Source: Streptomyces sp. R302 (lineage in GTDB: Bacteria > Actinomycetota > Actinomycetes > Streptomycetales > Streptomycetaceae). From it: a stretch of 64,000 nucleotides of DNA. The DNA is taken from contig NZ_JABBGE010000004.1 in assembly GCF_012927245.1 (NCBI RefSeq), positions 248,001 through 312,000 of the forward strand, given 5' to 3'. A model generated the notes under the pieces. The model was not told the DNA's origin, searched no databases, and worked only from the letters and a program-made list of their open reading frames with translations. How positions within the stretch are numbered: the stretch's first letter is position 1; the number at the start of each line of letters is the position of its first letter. Of this stretch, positions 33,954-42,867 are shown one piece after another. The translations under genes were made by a program, and so were the position numbers.

Positions 33954-35468
33954 ATGACTCAGCAGGGGGACAACTGGTGGGACGCGCTCTACGAGGACGC
34001 GGCGGAGGACCTCACGCCGACGCCCTCGCCCGACTCGCTGGACGCCCACTTCACGTCCGCCACCCAGGCCACGCGGGGCCCCCAGGCCGCCCCGCCACCG
34101 GCGCCCGCCGCGCCACCGGTACCTTCCGCGCCGCCCGCGCCCTCCGCGCGACCCGCGCCGCCCGCGCCTTCGGTGCCGCCCTCGCCGCCCGCGCCTACCG
34201 CGCGACCCGCGCCGCCGCCTCCGCCCGTGCCGCCCGCGCCCTCCGTGCTCGGGCCGGCGCCGTGGGAGGCGCCGGTCACCGGGCCCCGGACCTTCCCGGC
34301 GCCGGCGCCCGCGGCCGTGAAGCCCGCACCTGACCCGGAGCCCGAGGCCGAACCCGAACCCGAACCCGACCCCGAGCCCGGACCCGCGGCGCAGCCGGAC
34401 GCCACCGTGCTCGTACCGCTCCCCACCGGCCACGAGCCGACCGTCCAGGTGCCCGTGCCCACGCCCGTGCCCCGGCCCCGCACCGGCTTCCTCGGCAGCC
34501 GGCCGCCCACGTACGAGGCCGAGCCCACCGCCCTGCCCGCCGCGCGCCCCGGCGAACTCGCCGACCTGGTCGCCGACACCGTCCTCGACGGCGCCCGCTA
34601 CGGCACCGCGACCCTCCGCGCCGCCTCCGTCCGCGGCGACTCCGCCCGCTACCGCGGCGAACCGCGCCGGGACGCCCTGCTCACCGCCCGCTTCGGCCAC
34701 GACGAGGCCGCCCTCGTGCTCGTCGCCGTCGCGGCCGGCTCCCGCGCCGCCGACGAGGCGCACCTCGCCGCCGGCGACGCCTGCCGCTGGATCGGCGAGG
34801 CCGTCGGCCGCAGCCACGCCCGGCTCTCCGAGGACATCCGCTCCGGCCGCCGCGGCGAGCTCAAGTCCGGGCTCCAGCGGCTCACCGACCGCACCTACGG
34901 CCGACTGCGGGCCCGCGCCGCCGAGCGCGGCGTAGCGCCTGACTTGTACACCGCCACCCTGCGCTGTCTGCTCATCCCCGCCGACCCCGACTGCCGCACC
35001 CGGGTCTTCTTCGGCATCGGCGGCGGCGGTCTCTTCCGGCTCCGCGACGGTGCCTGGCAGGACATCGAGCCGCTCCTGCCCGACCCGGCCTCGGTCACCG
35101 GCGCGCCCGTCGTGGGCTTCGGCTCGACGCCGCCGCACGGGATCCCGGAGGCGACCGAGGAGGGCGACCGGCTCACCATGGACCTCGGCATCACCACGGC
35201 CCCCGGGCCGGTCATCGAGGAGCCCGTCCCGCCGCCCGCCGAGCCGTTCCGCTTCCGCGCCTCGGTGGCCCGGCCCGGCGACACCCTCCTCCTCGCCTCG
35301 CCCGGCCTCGCCGAGCCGATGCGCGGCGAGCCCGCCCTCGCCCACGAGCTGGCGGCCCGCTGGACCGGCGCCGAACCGCCCGGCCTCGCCGCCTTCCTCG
35401 CCGACACCCAGCTGAGGGTGACGGGGTACGCCGACGACCGTACGGGGGCCGCCGTCTGGGAGGCGTGA
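33954..35468 (+). CDS. PP2C-like phosphatase-domain protein with Pro/Ala-rich linker
   Basis: 504 residues. A short N-terminus (GDNWWDALYEDAAEDL) is followed by about 150 residues of Pro/Ala repeats with an Glu-Pro run near 125-145. The C-terminal ~320 residues read like a PP2C fold: AASVRGDSARYRGEPRRDALLTARFG, LVLVAVAAGSRAADEAHLAAGDAC, then TATLRCLLIPAD and FFGIGGGGLFRL, with the final DTLLLASPGLAEPM. The usual GxxDGxGG metal site is not intact (VAAGSRAAD), so it may be a pseudophosphatase. Location is probably cytoplasmic. ATG 33954 has AAGGGC directly before it. Confidence 0.7.
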   Translation: MTQQGDNWWDALYEDAAEDLTPTPSPDSLDAHFTSATQATRGPQAAPPPAPAAPPVPSAPPAPSARPAPPAPSVPPSPPAPTARPAPPPPPVPPAPSVLGPAPWEAPVTGPRTFPAPAPAAVKPAPDPEPEAEPEPEPDPEPGPAAQPDATVLVPLPTGHEPTVQVPVPTPVPRPRTGFLGSRPPTYEAEPTALPAARPGELADLVADTVLDGARYGTATLRAASVRGDSARYRGEPRRDALLTARFGHDEAALVLVAVAAGSRAADEAHLAAGDACRWIGEAVGRSHARLSEDIRSGRRGELKSGLQRLTDRTYGRLRARAAERGVAPDLYTATLRCLLIPADPDCRTRVFFGIGGGGLFRLRDGAWQDIEPLLPDPASVTGAPVVGFGSTPPHGIPEATEEGDRLTMDLGITTAPGPVIEEPVPPPAEPFRFRASVARPGDTLLLASPGLAEPMRGEPALAHELAARWTGAEPPGLAAFLADTQLRVTGYADDRTGAAVWEA

Positions 35469-35495
35469 GGCGCCGAGCCGTGTGTTGATGGATCC

Positions 35496-37238
35496 ATGGC
35501 CAAACAGAACGTAGCGGAGCAGTTCGTCGACATCCTCGTCCGCGCCGGCGTGCAGCGGCTCTACGGCGTGGTCGGCGACAGCCTGAACCCGGTCGTCGAC
35601 GCCATCCGGCGCAACCCGGCCATCGACTGGATCCAGGTGCGCCACGAGGAGACCGCCGCCTTCGCCGCGGGCGCCGAGGCACAGGTCACCGGCCGCCTCG
35701 CCGCCTGCGCCGGCTCCTGCGGCCCGGGCAACCTCCACCTCATCAACGGCCTGTACGACGCCCACCGCTCGATGGCCCCCGTCCTCGCCCTCGCCTCCCA
35801 CATCCCGTCCAGCGAGATCGGGCTGGGCTACTTCCAGGAGACCCACCCCGACCAGCTGTTCCGCGAGTGCAGCCACTACAGCGAGCTCATCTCCCACCCC
35901 AAGCAGATGCCCCGGCTGCTGCACACCGCCGTGCAGCACGCCGTCGGCCGCGGCGGCGTCTCGGTGGTCGCGCTCCCCGGCGACATCGCCGACCAGCCCG
36001 CCCCCGAGAAGACCGCCGGCTCCGCGCTCGTCACCTCCCGCCCCACCGTCCGCCCCGGCGACGCCGAGATCGACGCCCTGGTCCGGATGATCGACGGAGC
36101 CGAACGGGTGACGTTGTTCTGCGGCAGCGGCACGGCCGGCGCCCACCCCGAGGTCATGCAGTTCGCCGAGCGCCTCAAGGCCCCCGTCGGCCACGCCCTG
36201 CGGGGCAAGGAGTGGATCCAGTACGACAATCCCTTCGACGTCGGCATGAGCGGCCTGCTCGGCTACGGCGCCGCCTACGAGGCCACCCACGAGTGCGACC
36301 TGCTGATCCTGCTCGGCACCGACTTCCCGTACAACGCCTTCCTCCCCGACGACGTCCGGATCGTGCAGGTCGACGTCCGCCCCGAACACCTCGGCCGCCG
36401 CTCCCGGCTCGACCTCGCCGTCTGGGGCGACGTCCGCGAGACCCTGCGCTGCGTCACGCCCCGGATCCGGGAGCGCACCGACCGCCGCTTCCTCGACAAG
36501 ATGCTGAAGAAGCACGCCGACGCCCTGGAGGGCGTGGTGAAGGCCTACACCCGCAAGGTGGAGAAGCGCACCCCGATCCACCCCGAGTACGTCGCCTCCG
36601 TCCTCGACGAACTCGCCGACGACGACGCGGTCTTCACCGTCGACACCGGCATGTGCAACGTCTGGGCGGCCCGCTACCTCACCCCCAACGGGTGCCGCCG
36701 GATCATCGGTTCCTTCAGCCACGGCTCCATGGCCAACGCCCTCCCGCAGGCGATCGGCGCCCAGTTCACCGACCGGGGCCGGCAGGTCGTCTCGCTCTCC
36801 GGCGACGGCGGCTTCTCCATGCTCATGGGCGACTTCCTCACCCTCGTGCAGTACGAACTCCCGGTGAAGATCGTGCTGTTCGACAACTCCTCGCTCGGGA
36901 TGGTCGAGCTGGAGATGCTGGTCGCCGGGCTCCCCTCGTACGGGACGGGCAACAAGAACCCCGACTTCGCCGCCGTCGCCCGGGCCGCCGGCGCCTACGG
37001 GGTCCGCGTCGAGAAGCCCAAGCACCTGGCCGGAGCCCTCAAGGACGCGTTCAAGCACAAGGGCCCCGCCCTCGTCGACGTCGTCACCGACCCCAACGCC
37101 CTCTCCATCCCCCCGAAGATCAGCGCCGAGATGGTGACCGGCTTCGCCCTCTCCGCCAGCAAGATCGTCCTCGACGGGGGAGTGGGCCGGATGCTCCAGA
37201 TGGCCCGATCCAACCTCCGCAACGTGCCCCGCCCCTGA
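35496..37238 (+). CDS. poxB: PoxB-type thiamine pyrophosphate enzyme
   Basis: 580 residues. The N-terminal TPP domain has the catalytic Glu in RHEETAAFAAGAEAQ (about 50); the central domain binds FAD; the C-terminal domain carries the GDG...N motif as GDGGFSMLMGDFLTL and FDNSSLGMVELE (about 435-470). The match is to pyruvate dehydrogenase (quinone), which oxidises pyruvate to acetate and CO2 at the membrane. The C-terminal lipid-activated tail cannot be verified, and acetolactate synthase-like or sulfoacetaldehyde enzymes are alternatives, though the HLINGLYDAH segment is PoxB-like. It starts 27 bp after the PP2C-like gene, so the two may be co-transcribed. Confidence 0.84.
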   Translation: MAKQNVAEQFVDILVRAGVQRLYGVVGDSLNPVVDAIRRNPAIDWIQVRHEETAAFAAGAEAQVTGRLAACAGSCGPGNLHLINGLYDAHRSMAPVLALASHIPSSEIGLGYFQETHPDQLFRECSHYSELISHPKQMPRLLHTAVQHAVGRGGVSVVALPGDIADQPAPEKTAGSALVTSRPTVRPGDAEIDALVRMIDGAERVTLFCGSGTAGAHPEVMQFAERLKAPVGHALRGKEWIQYDNPFDVGMSGLLGYGAAYEATHECDLLILLGTDFPYNAFLPDDVRIVQVDVRPEHLGRRSRLDLAVWGDVRETLRCVTPRIRERTDRRFLDKMLKKHADALEGVVKAYTRKVEKRTPIHPEYVASVLDELADDDAVFTVDTGMCNVWAARYLTPNGCRRIIGSFSHGSMANALPQAIGAQFTDRGRQVVSLSGDGGFSMLMGDFLTLVQYELPVKIVLFDNSSLGMVELEMLVAGLPSYGTGNKNPDFAAVARAAGAYGVRVEKPKHLAGALKDAFKHKGPALVDVVTDPNALSIPPKISAEMVTGFALSASKIVLDGGVGRMLQMARSNLRNVPRP

Positions 37239-37321
37239 GGGCGCGGAGCACGGCGCATGCGGCCCGGCTCGTGGGGCAGGCTCTCCCGTGAGCCTGTTCG
37301 ACGCGACCGTGGGTGGGGGCT

Positions 37322-37726
37322 ATGGCCGGGAAGGCACGACAGCCGACTCAACTGCTCAGAAAGGTGGGTGGGGCGGACCTGACGGCGGTGCCGGAGGTGC
37401 GCCACGCGTTACGCGAACTCCTCGGCAGCTGGGGCGGACCGGACGCCGGGGCCGTCGCCGAACTGCTCACCAGCGAACTGGTCACCAACGCGCTGGTCCA
37501 CACCGCGCACGGCGCGGTCGTCACCGCGACCGTCGACCCCGGCCAGCTCCGGGTCGAGGTCCGCGACTTCGAGCCCGGTCTCGCCGCCCCGCCGGTACCG
37601 CCCGCCGACGACGGTACGAGCGGCCGTGGGCTCTTCCTGGTGCGGGAGTTCGCCGACTCCTGGGGGATCGAGGAGCGCGGCACGGGGAAGGTCGTCTGGT
37701 TCGAACTGAACGGCGGGGCCGCCTGA
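37322..37726 (+). CDS. RsbW-like ATP-binding protein (HATPase)
   Basis: 134 residues of the anti-sigma-factor serine kinase type. The N-box reads LLTSELVTNALVHT (about 45-58), the G1 box VEVRDFEPGL (about 80) and the G2 box GRGLFLVREFADSWGI (about 103-118). Streptomyces has dozens of such proteins; some bind sigma factors or phosphorylate anti-sigma antagonists. No sigma factor or antagonist gene is adjacent. ATG 37322 is preceded by GGTGGGGG. The stop codon lies in the loop of a terminator. Confidence 0.85.
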   Translation: MAGKARQPTQLLRKVGGADLTAVPEVRHALRELLGSWGGPDAGAVAELLTSELVTNALVHTAHGAVVTATVDPGQLRVEVRDFEPGLAAPPVPPADDGTSGRGLFLVREFADSWGIEERGTGKVVWFELNGGAA

Positions 37727-37741
37727 GGGGCGGCCCCGCCG
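37711..37741 (+). terminator. terminator overlapping the RsbW-like stop codon
   Basis: CGGCGGGGCCGCC and GGCGGCCCCGCCG form a perfect 13-bp stem with loop TGAGG, the TGA being the stop codon of the gene. The convergent DUF2637 gene ends 20 bp further on, so the stem may work in both directions. Confidence 0.7.
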
Positions 37742-37761
37742 CGGGGTGGAGCGGGTCCTTG

Positions 37762-38862
37762 TCAGCCGAGCAGCCGCTCCATCTCGGAGATCTTCGCCTC
37801 CAGGGAGTCGAGTCGGGGCAGGGCCTGGGTGTCGTCCTCGGCGGTGAGGTCCACCGTCCGCGACTCCCGCTTCTCACTTTCCCTGACGGCTTGCAGGGAG
37901 GGCCGGGGCCGAAGGGGCAGTTGTCCCGGGTCCGCTATGGCGGGTTCCGCGACGGCGGCGGTCACCGACGCCGTCGCGGAACCCGGCCCGGACCCGGGGG
38001 CCTGGCCCCCGCCGGTCCCGGAGGCGGTGGTCAGCGCCGCCACCTCCACCTGGCGCCCGCCGCCCCGGCCGAAGGCCCGGTGCTGGCGGTTGAGCGCCTT
38101 GATCTGCGCCCGGTCGAGCTTGGCCTGCTCGCGCCGGCGGATCCTGTTCTGCTCCTTCTCGCGCCGGTCCTCGCGGACCTCGTCCACGGCCTCGTCCAGG
38201 GTCCGTACGCCTTCCAGGAGCATCAGCGACCAGGCGGCGAAGGTCTCCCGGGGAGCCCGTATCCACCGCACGATCCGGATCTGCGGCAGCGGGCGGGGCA
38301 CCAGGCCCTGCTCGCGCAGCGCCGCCCGGCGGGTCTGCTTCAGCGCCCGGTCGAAGAGGACCGCCGCCGACAGGGACATCCCCGCGAAGAACTGCGGGGC
38401 CCCGTCGTGGCCCAGGCCGCGCGGCGCGTGCACCCAGTTGAACCAGGCGGCCGCGCCCGCGAAGAGCCAGACCAGGAGGCGCGAGCCGAGGGCCGCGTCG
38501 CCGTGGCTGGCCTCGCGGACGGCGAGCACCGAGCAGAACATGGCGGCGCCGTCGAGGCCGAAGGGGACCAGGTACTCCCAGCCGCCCGTCAGGTTGAGGT
38601 TCTGCCGGCCGAAGCCGACGAGCCCGTGGAAGGAGAGCGCCGCCGCGACGGCGGCGCAGCAGAACAGCAGCCCGTACGAGGCGAAGCCGTAGACCGCTTC
38701 CTTGCGTCTGCGCCGCTCCTCGCTGCGTTCCCAGGAGTCCTCGGCCGCGGCCTGGTCACCGGCGCGCTTCCCGCGCGCGAGCACCGCCACCGCCGTCAGG
38801 ACTCCGGCGACCATCACGCCGCCCGGAAGCAGCCAGTCCAGCGATATGTCGGTCAGTCTCAT
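37762..38862 (-). CDS. DUF2637 (SpdB-like) membrane protein
   Basis: 366 residues. The N-terminal half has about five transmembrane helices: WLLPGGVMVAGVLTAVAVLA, YGLLFCCAAVAAALSFHGLVG, YLVPFGLDGAAMFCSVLAVRE and LLVWLFAGAAAWFNWVHA. These agree with DUF2637, a family related to the Streptomyces plasmid-spread protein SpdB. The C-terminal half is charged and coiled (EVREDRREKEQNRIRRREQAK) with a short amphipathic end (LDSLEAKISEMERLLG). The family's role on chromosomes is unknown. ATG 38862 is the only good start. Confidence 0.82.
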   Translation of the reverse strand: MRLTDISLDWLLPGGVMVAGVLTAVAVLARGKRAGDQAAAEDSWERSEERRRRKEAVYGFASYGLLFCCAAVAAALSFHGLVGFGRQNLNLTGGWEYLVPFGLDGAAMFCSVLAVREASHGDAALGSRLLVWLFAGAAAWFNWVHAPRGLGHDGAPQFFAGMSLSAAVLFDRALKQTRRAALREQGLVPRPLPQIRIVRWIRAPRETFAAWSLMLLEGVRTLDEAVDEVREDRREKEQNRIRRREQAKLDRAQIKALNRQHRAFGRGGGRQVEVAALTTASGTGGGQAPGSGPGSATASVTAAVAEPAIADPGQLPLRPRPSLQAVRESEKRESRTVDLTAEDDTQALPRLDSLEAKISEMERLLG

Positions 38863-39056
38863 GCGGTGTCCCTCGCATCGCAGTGGGGCGTTGGGCCGCC
38901 CATACTGTCCGACCGATCACGGGACGTACGGGGTTTCGGGGGAAGAGCACGCCAACGAGGTCTCAGGGCATACGAATAGGTACCTTCTGGTCGAACGCAC
39001 CGCCGCGCAGGCGGAGTTGTGTTCGATTCACGTCACCCGTCCGGGTGGCGTATTCC

Positions 39057-39923
39057 TCAGGCGGTCGCGGCGAGCCGCCGCACCCGGTCCGCGTCGCACG
39101 TGCGCGGACAGGTGAGGCAGGTGTCCTCGGGGCGCACCGTGTAGAAGAAGCAGCAGGTGGCCCGGGACCGGGTGGGACGCGGAGCGGTGTCCGGCCCCTC
39201 GCTCCCGGGCAGCGGCCGGAAGCCGGCCCCGCCCGCGTACGGCTTCTCCGGCCGGCCGGTGCTGCCCGGCAGCAGCAGTTCCAGTTCGGCCATCGCCCGC
39301 TCCTCCTCGCCGAGGAGGGCGCCGATGTACCAGAGGCTCTCGACGATCTCGTCCGTCACCATCCCCCACAGGGCGCGGCGGCCGCGCCGCATCCGGGGGC
39401 CGAAGCCGCCGAGGAGGGCTTCGAAGTGCTCGGCGAGCGAGGCGCGGACCTCCGCGCGCAGGGCGTCCTCGTCCGCGACCACGCGTGCCCCGGGCAGGGC
39501 GGCCGCCGGGTCGCCGGGGAGGCAGGCGAACTCCTCGACGCGGACCGCCATCCGGCCGCGGGTCCGCTGGAAGGAGACCGCCGCCGCCGGGAGGCGGGGG
39601 ACCCGGCGCTGGAGGAACCAGGGGAGGGTCACCAGGAGGCAGGCGGGCCAGGCGTACCGGTGGAGCCCGAGGCTCGCGACGACGTCGGGGCGGGCCTGCT
39701 GCCCGTAGTCGCGGAGGACCTGCGCGTTGTCCCAGGCGAGGAAGGCGTCCAGGGCGGCCCCGCCGGCCGCGAGCTCCTCGGCGAGGACCCAGCCGGCGCC
39801 GCGCGGCAGCCGTTCGTTCTCGGTCGTCTCCTCTATCCGCAGGCCGGAGAAGACCTCGGCGAGCCGGGCGTACGAGGCCGCGACGGGCGAGGCGAGGGAG
39901 GGCAGCAGAGCGGGGACGGTCAT
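39057..39923 (-). CDS. FhuF-like siderophore-iron reductase, [2Fe-2S]
   Basis: 288 residues. The C-terminus has CCFFYTVRPEDTCLTC, the C-C-x10-C-x2-C pattern that binds the unusual [2Fe-2S] cluster of FhuF. The N-terminal part (GAGWVLAEELAAGG, YAWPACLLVTLPWFLQRRVP) is like other actinobacterial members. It probably releases iron from imported ferric siderophores by reduction in the cytoplasm. Start ATG 39923, or GTG 39932 three codons earlier; no clear Shine-Dalgarno sequence is present. An iron box lies just upstream, so it should be repressed in iron-rich cells. Confidence 0.85.
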   Translation of the reverse strand: MTVPALLPSLASPVAASYARLAEVFSGLRIEETTENERLPRGAGWVLAEELAAGGAALDAFLAWDNAQVLRDYGQQARPDVVASLGLHRYAWPACLLVTLPWFLQRRVPRLPAAAVSFQRTRGRMAVRVEEFACLPGDPAAALPGARVVADEDALRAEVRASLAEHFEALLGGFGPRMRRGRRALWGMVTDEIVESLWYIGALLGEEERAMAELELLLPGSTGRPEKPYAGGAGFRPLPGSEGPDTAPRPTRSRATCCFFYTVRPEDTCLTCPRTCDADRVRRLAATA

Positions 39924-39948
39924 GCGGACCACCGAATCGCGATCGTTA

Positions 39949-39967
39949 GCAGGTTAGCCTTACCTTA
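39949..39967 (-). promoter_or_regulatory. iron box (DmdR1/IdeR-type operator)
   Basis: On the minus strand it reads TAAGGTAAGGCTAACCTGC, matching 15 of 19 positions of the actinobacterial iron-box consensus TTAGGTTAGGCTAACCTAA. It ends 25 bp before the ATG of the FhuF-like gene, where a bound repressor would block the promoter. Confidence 0.75.
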
Positions 39968-40117
39968 CCCGAATCGGCGTCGCGTCTCACCACCGCCCGG
40001 CCCGCTCCCACCCGCGCCTCGTGGGCGCGGTCCCGCGGAACGGTCCGTTCGCCTATGGTGCACAGGGGACCCGGGCCGCGCGAGCCGGGCCCGGCACGAG
40101 GCCGCAGGAGGACCCGG

Positions 40118-41023
40118 GTGGAGCAGGGCGCAGCACGCGAGCGGGCGACGGAGGGACCGTCCGTGCGATTCGGCGACCCCGCGCCCGGCCCGTACGCCGC
40201 CGAGGGCGCCGCGGGACCGGACGCGGGCAGCGGCTCCGCGCGCGTCCCCGAGCAGGCCCGCGGCGAGCACACCCACGGCGAGCACACCCACGGCGAGCAC
40301 ACCCACGGCGAGCACGGCCACGGCGAGTCCCTCCTCTCCGGGGACGGCCTCTGCGGGGACGACCTCTGCGGGGACGGCCCTTCCGGGGGCGGCCCGCGCA
40401 CTGTCCGTCGGCACTCGGTCCGGGGGCAGATCCTCGACGCCCTGCGCACCGCCCTCGTCGCCGGTGAGCTGCGGCCCGGCGAGGTGTACTCCGCCCCCGC
40501 CCTCGGCGAGCGCTTCGGCGTCTCCGCGACCCCCGTCCGCGAGGCGATGCAGCGGCTCGCCGTCGAGGGCGCCGTCGAGGTCGTGCCCAACCGCGGCTTC
40601 CGCGTCGTCGTCCGCACCGCCCGCGAACTGGCCGAGCTGGCCGAGGTGCGCGCCCTGATCGAGGTCCCGGTCATGCTGCGGCTCGCCCGCACCGTCCCGG
40701 CCGCCCGCTGGGCCGCGCTCCGGCCGTTCGCGGAGGCGACCGGCGCCGCCGCCGCCCGCGGCGACCGCGCGTACTACGCGGAGACCGACCGCGCCTTCCA
40801 CCGCGCGGTCCTCGCCCTCGCCGGCAACGAACAGCTCCTCGTCATCGCCGACGACCTGCACCGCCGCTCCCAGTGGCCCCTGCTCAGCGCCCCCGTCCTC
40901 CGCCACGCGGACCTGGTCGCCGACGCCGCCGAACACTCCGCCCTCCTGGACGCCCTCACCGCCCAGGACCTCCCGGTCGTGGAGGCCCTGGTCCGCGAGC
41001 ACTTCGCGGGCGCGAACGGCTGA
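40118..41023 (+). CDS. GntR/FCD-family regulator with His-rich repeat extension
   Basis: 301 residues. The winged-helix (RGQILDALRTALVAGELRPG...LGERFGVSATPVREAMQRL) begins only near residue 100; a helical FCD ligand domain follows (EVRALIEVPVMLRLAR; FHRAVLALAGNEQLLVI). The ~95-residue extension before it is unusual: HGEHT-type pentapeptides (four 15-bp repeats, 40262-40321) and then four LCGDG-like pentapeptides (40334-40393), rich in His, Glu, Cys and Asp. GTG 40118 follows AGGAGGA. FCD domains often bind a metal plus an organic acid; the extension could bind metal too. The downstream GTG at 40162 is a possible start but keeps the repeats. Confidence 0.84.
   Translation: MEQGAARERATEGPSVRFGDPAPGPYAAEGAAGPDAGSGSARVPEQARGEHTHGEHTHGEHTHGEHGHGESLLSGDGLCGDDLCGDGPSGGGPRTVRRHSVRGQILDALRTALVAGELRPGEVYSAPALGERFGVSATPVREAMQRLAVEGAVEVVPNRGFRVVVRTARELAELAEVRALIEVPVMLRLARTVPAARWAALRPFAEATGAAAARGDRAYYAETDRAFHRAVLALAGNEQLLVIADDLHRRSQWPLLSAPVLRHADLVADAAEHSALLDALTAQDLPVVEALVREHFAGANG
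40262..40393 (+). repeat. two in-frame 15-bp tandem repeat blocks in the GntR gene
   Basis: GGCGAGCACACCCAC occurs three times exactly and once with changes at 40262-40321. A second block, typified by CTCTGCGGGGACGGC, occurs four times at 40334-40393. Both have a 15-bp period and encode pentapeptides. Confidence 0.9.
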
Positions 41024-41207
41024 ACTCCCGCCCGGGGTACGGCGGGACGGGCCGGGCCGACCCGCCGGGACCGGCGCGGCGGGCGGCGGCCCCCGGCGCC
41101 GGACCACCCCAAGGAGGCCGGTCCCCGACGGGACGGTTTCCCCGGGCCCCGCGCCCACTAAGGTCGGGGGCGACAGCCGTTCGTACCGCGTGCCCGTGAG
41201 GTGTTCC

Positions 41208-42821
41208 ATGCCGTCCGCGACACCGTCCCCCGCGGACGGACGCCGGCCCTCCCCCAAGACCTCGGGGTCGCTCAGCGGTACGGGGCCCGAGGCCGCCGCC
41301 CTCCTCGGCTGGCTCACCGACCCCGAGGCGCCGCGGCTCTGCCTGGTCACCGGCGCCCCGGGCAGCGGGAAGACCGCCCTCCTCGGCCGGCTGGCCGCCC
41401 ACGGGACACGGGCCCGGCGCGGCCGGGCCAGGAACGAGCGGGTGCTCGTGCCGCTCGCCGGGCAGAGCGCCCTGGGCGTGGCCTGGACCCTCGCCGACCG
41501 GCTCGGCGTGGTGGCCCGCACCCCCGCCGACCTCGTGCACGCCCTCGCCACCAGCGAGGCCCGCCGCACCGGCAGGACCGTGCTGCTCCTCACCGACCTG
41601 CACGCCGCGGCCGAACCGGACGCCCTCGCCGAGCTGCTCGGCGGCCTCGCCGAGGTCGGGCGGATCCGGCTCGTCGTGGAGGCCCGCACCGGCACCCGCC
41701 TCCCCCGGGCCGCCCGCACCACCGTCGTCGACCTCGACGGCGACGAGCCCCCCGGGCCGCCGGCCCCGGCGCCGCTCCCCGAGCTCCCCGACCTCTCCGA
41801 CCCGGTCGCCGTCTGCGCCGCCGACCCGCTCCTCGTCACCACCGGATACGCGACCGCCTCCCCCGACGACCACGGCGGGCTGCGCGACGCCTGGCTGCGG
41901 GCCGGACAGGCGCTCTGCGCGGCGGACGGACCGGCCGGCCGCGCCCTGGTGCTGCTCACCGCGCTCGGCGACGGCGCCGACCCCCGGCTGCGGCCCGCGC
42001 TCGCCGCCCAGGCGGCCCCGGCGCCCTGGCGGGTGCGCTGGGCCCGGCACCGCGGCGACGTCTCCCCGCCGTGGCCGGGGCCCGTCGCGGTGCTCGGCGC
42101 GACCGCCGGCGGACCCTCGGCCGAGCTGCTCCTGGTGGGCGACCACACCGGCACGGTCCGGCTGCTGCGGGAGGCCGACGCCTCCCGCGCGGGGCGGCTC
42201 GCCCACCGGGTCCAGGGCCGGATCGCCGCCCTCGCGCCCACCGCCGACGGGACGGTGCTGCTGCTCGACGAGCGCGGCCGGCTGCACACCGTCCGGGGCA
42301 CCGCGCCCCGCCCGCCCTATCTGGAGCGGCTCACCGAGGCCGTCTCCACCACCCTGTCCCGGCACCCCGGTACGGCGCTGGCCGCGATCGCGGGCTCGGT
42401 GGTGGTGGGGGACCGGCTCGGCTCGGTGCACGCCTTCGGTGTCAACGGCCTCCACCAGGCCGCCCCGCACAGCGGCCGGGTCACCGCCGTGACCGCCGTG
42501 GAGTCCGCGACCCCGTTCGTCTGCTCCGGCGGCGCCGACGGCACCGTACGGCTCTGGACGCCGGGCCGAGCCCCGGTGCCCGAGCCGCTGGCGGAGCGCC
42601 GGGCGCCGGTGGTCGCCCTGCACGCCGCCCCCGCCCCCGACGGGCCGCTCGTCGCGGCCGCCTGGGCCGACGGCCGGGTCGAGCTGATCGCGCCGGAGGG
42701 CGGCCGGAGCCGGGCCTTCCGGCCGGGACCCGCCGTCCGCGCCGTCGCCGTGACCGCGACCGGGGCGCTCGTGGTCGGCACCGAGGAGAGCCTCATCTGC
42801 CTGGAGCCTCAGGAGGGGTGA
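41208..42821 (+). CDS. P-loop NTPase with WD40-like repeats
   Basis: 537 residues. Walker A GAPGSGKTALL is at about 49-59 and a Walker B-like VLLLTDLHA near 128. The C-terminal ~270 residues carry beta-propeller-like repeats, for example ELLLVGDHTGTVRLLRE, VVVGDRLGSVHAFGV, VCSGGADGTVRLW, VAAAWADGRVELI and VVGTEESLICLE. A small NTPase module joined to a propeller is the plan of STAND signalling proteins, but no separate effector domain is visible. ATG 41208 follows GAGGTG. The function is unknown; it may bind a partner through the propeller. Confidence 0.72.
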   Translation: MPSATPSPADGRRPSPKTSGSLSGTGPEAAALLGWLTDPEAPRLCLVTGAPGSGKTALLGRLAAHGTRARRGRARNERVLVPLAGQSALGVAWTLADRLGVVARTPADLVHALATSEARRTGRTVLLLTDLHAAAEPDALAELLGGLAEVGRIRLVVEARTGTRLPRAARTTVVDLDGDEPPGPPAPAPLPELPDLSDPVAVCAADPLLVTTGYATASPDDHGGLRDAWLRAGQALCAADGPAGRALVLLTALGDGADPRLRPALAAQAAPAPWRVRWARHRGDVSPPWPGPVAVLGATAGGPSAELLLVGDHTGTVRLLREADASRAGRLAHRVQGRIAALAPTADGTVLLLDERGRLHTVRGTAPRPPYLERLTEAVSTTLSRHPGTALAAIAGSVVVGDRLGSVHAFGVNGLHQAAPHSGRVTAVTAVESATPFVCSGGADGTVRLWTPGRAPVPEPLAERRAPVVALHAAPAPDGPLVAAAWADGRVELIAPEGGRSRAFRPGPAVRAVAVTATGALVVGTEESLICLEPQEG

Positions 42822-42863
42822 CGGGTATTCAGGAGGGGTGACGGGGCTCAGGAGGGGTGACGG
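42809..42863. repeat. three copies of a 16-bp repeat at a gene end
   Basis: TCAGGAGGGGTGACGG starts at 42809, 42829 and 42848. The first copy contains the last codons and TGA stop of the P-loop/WD40 gene; the others lie in the 46-bp gap before the convergent gene. Confidence 0.85.
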
Positions 42864-42867
42864 TGGT

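Noticed and set aside
33474..37058. 1194-codon open frame on the minus strand
   Set aside because: Antisense to the protease end, the PP2C-like gene and poxB. The sense genes have clear motifs and the antisense frame none.
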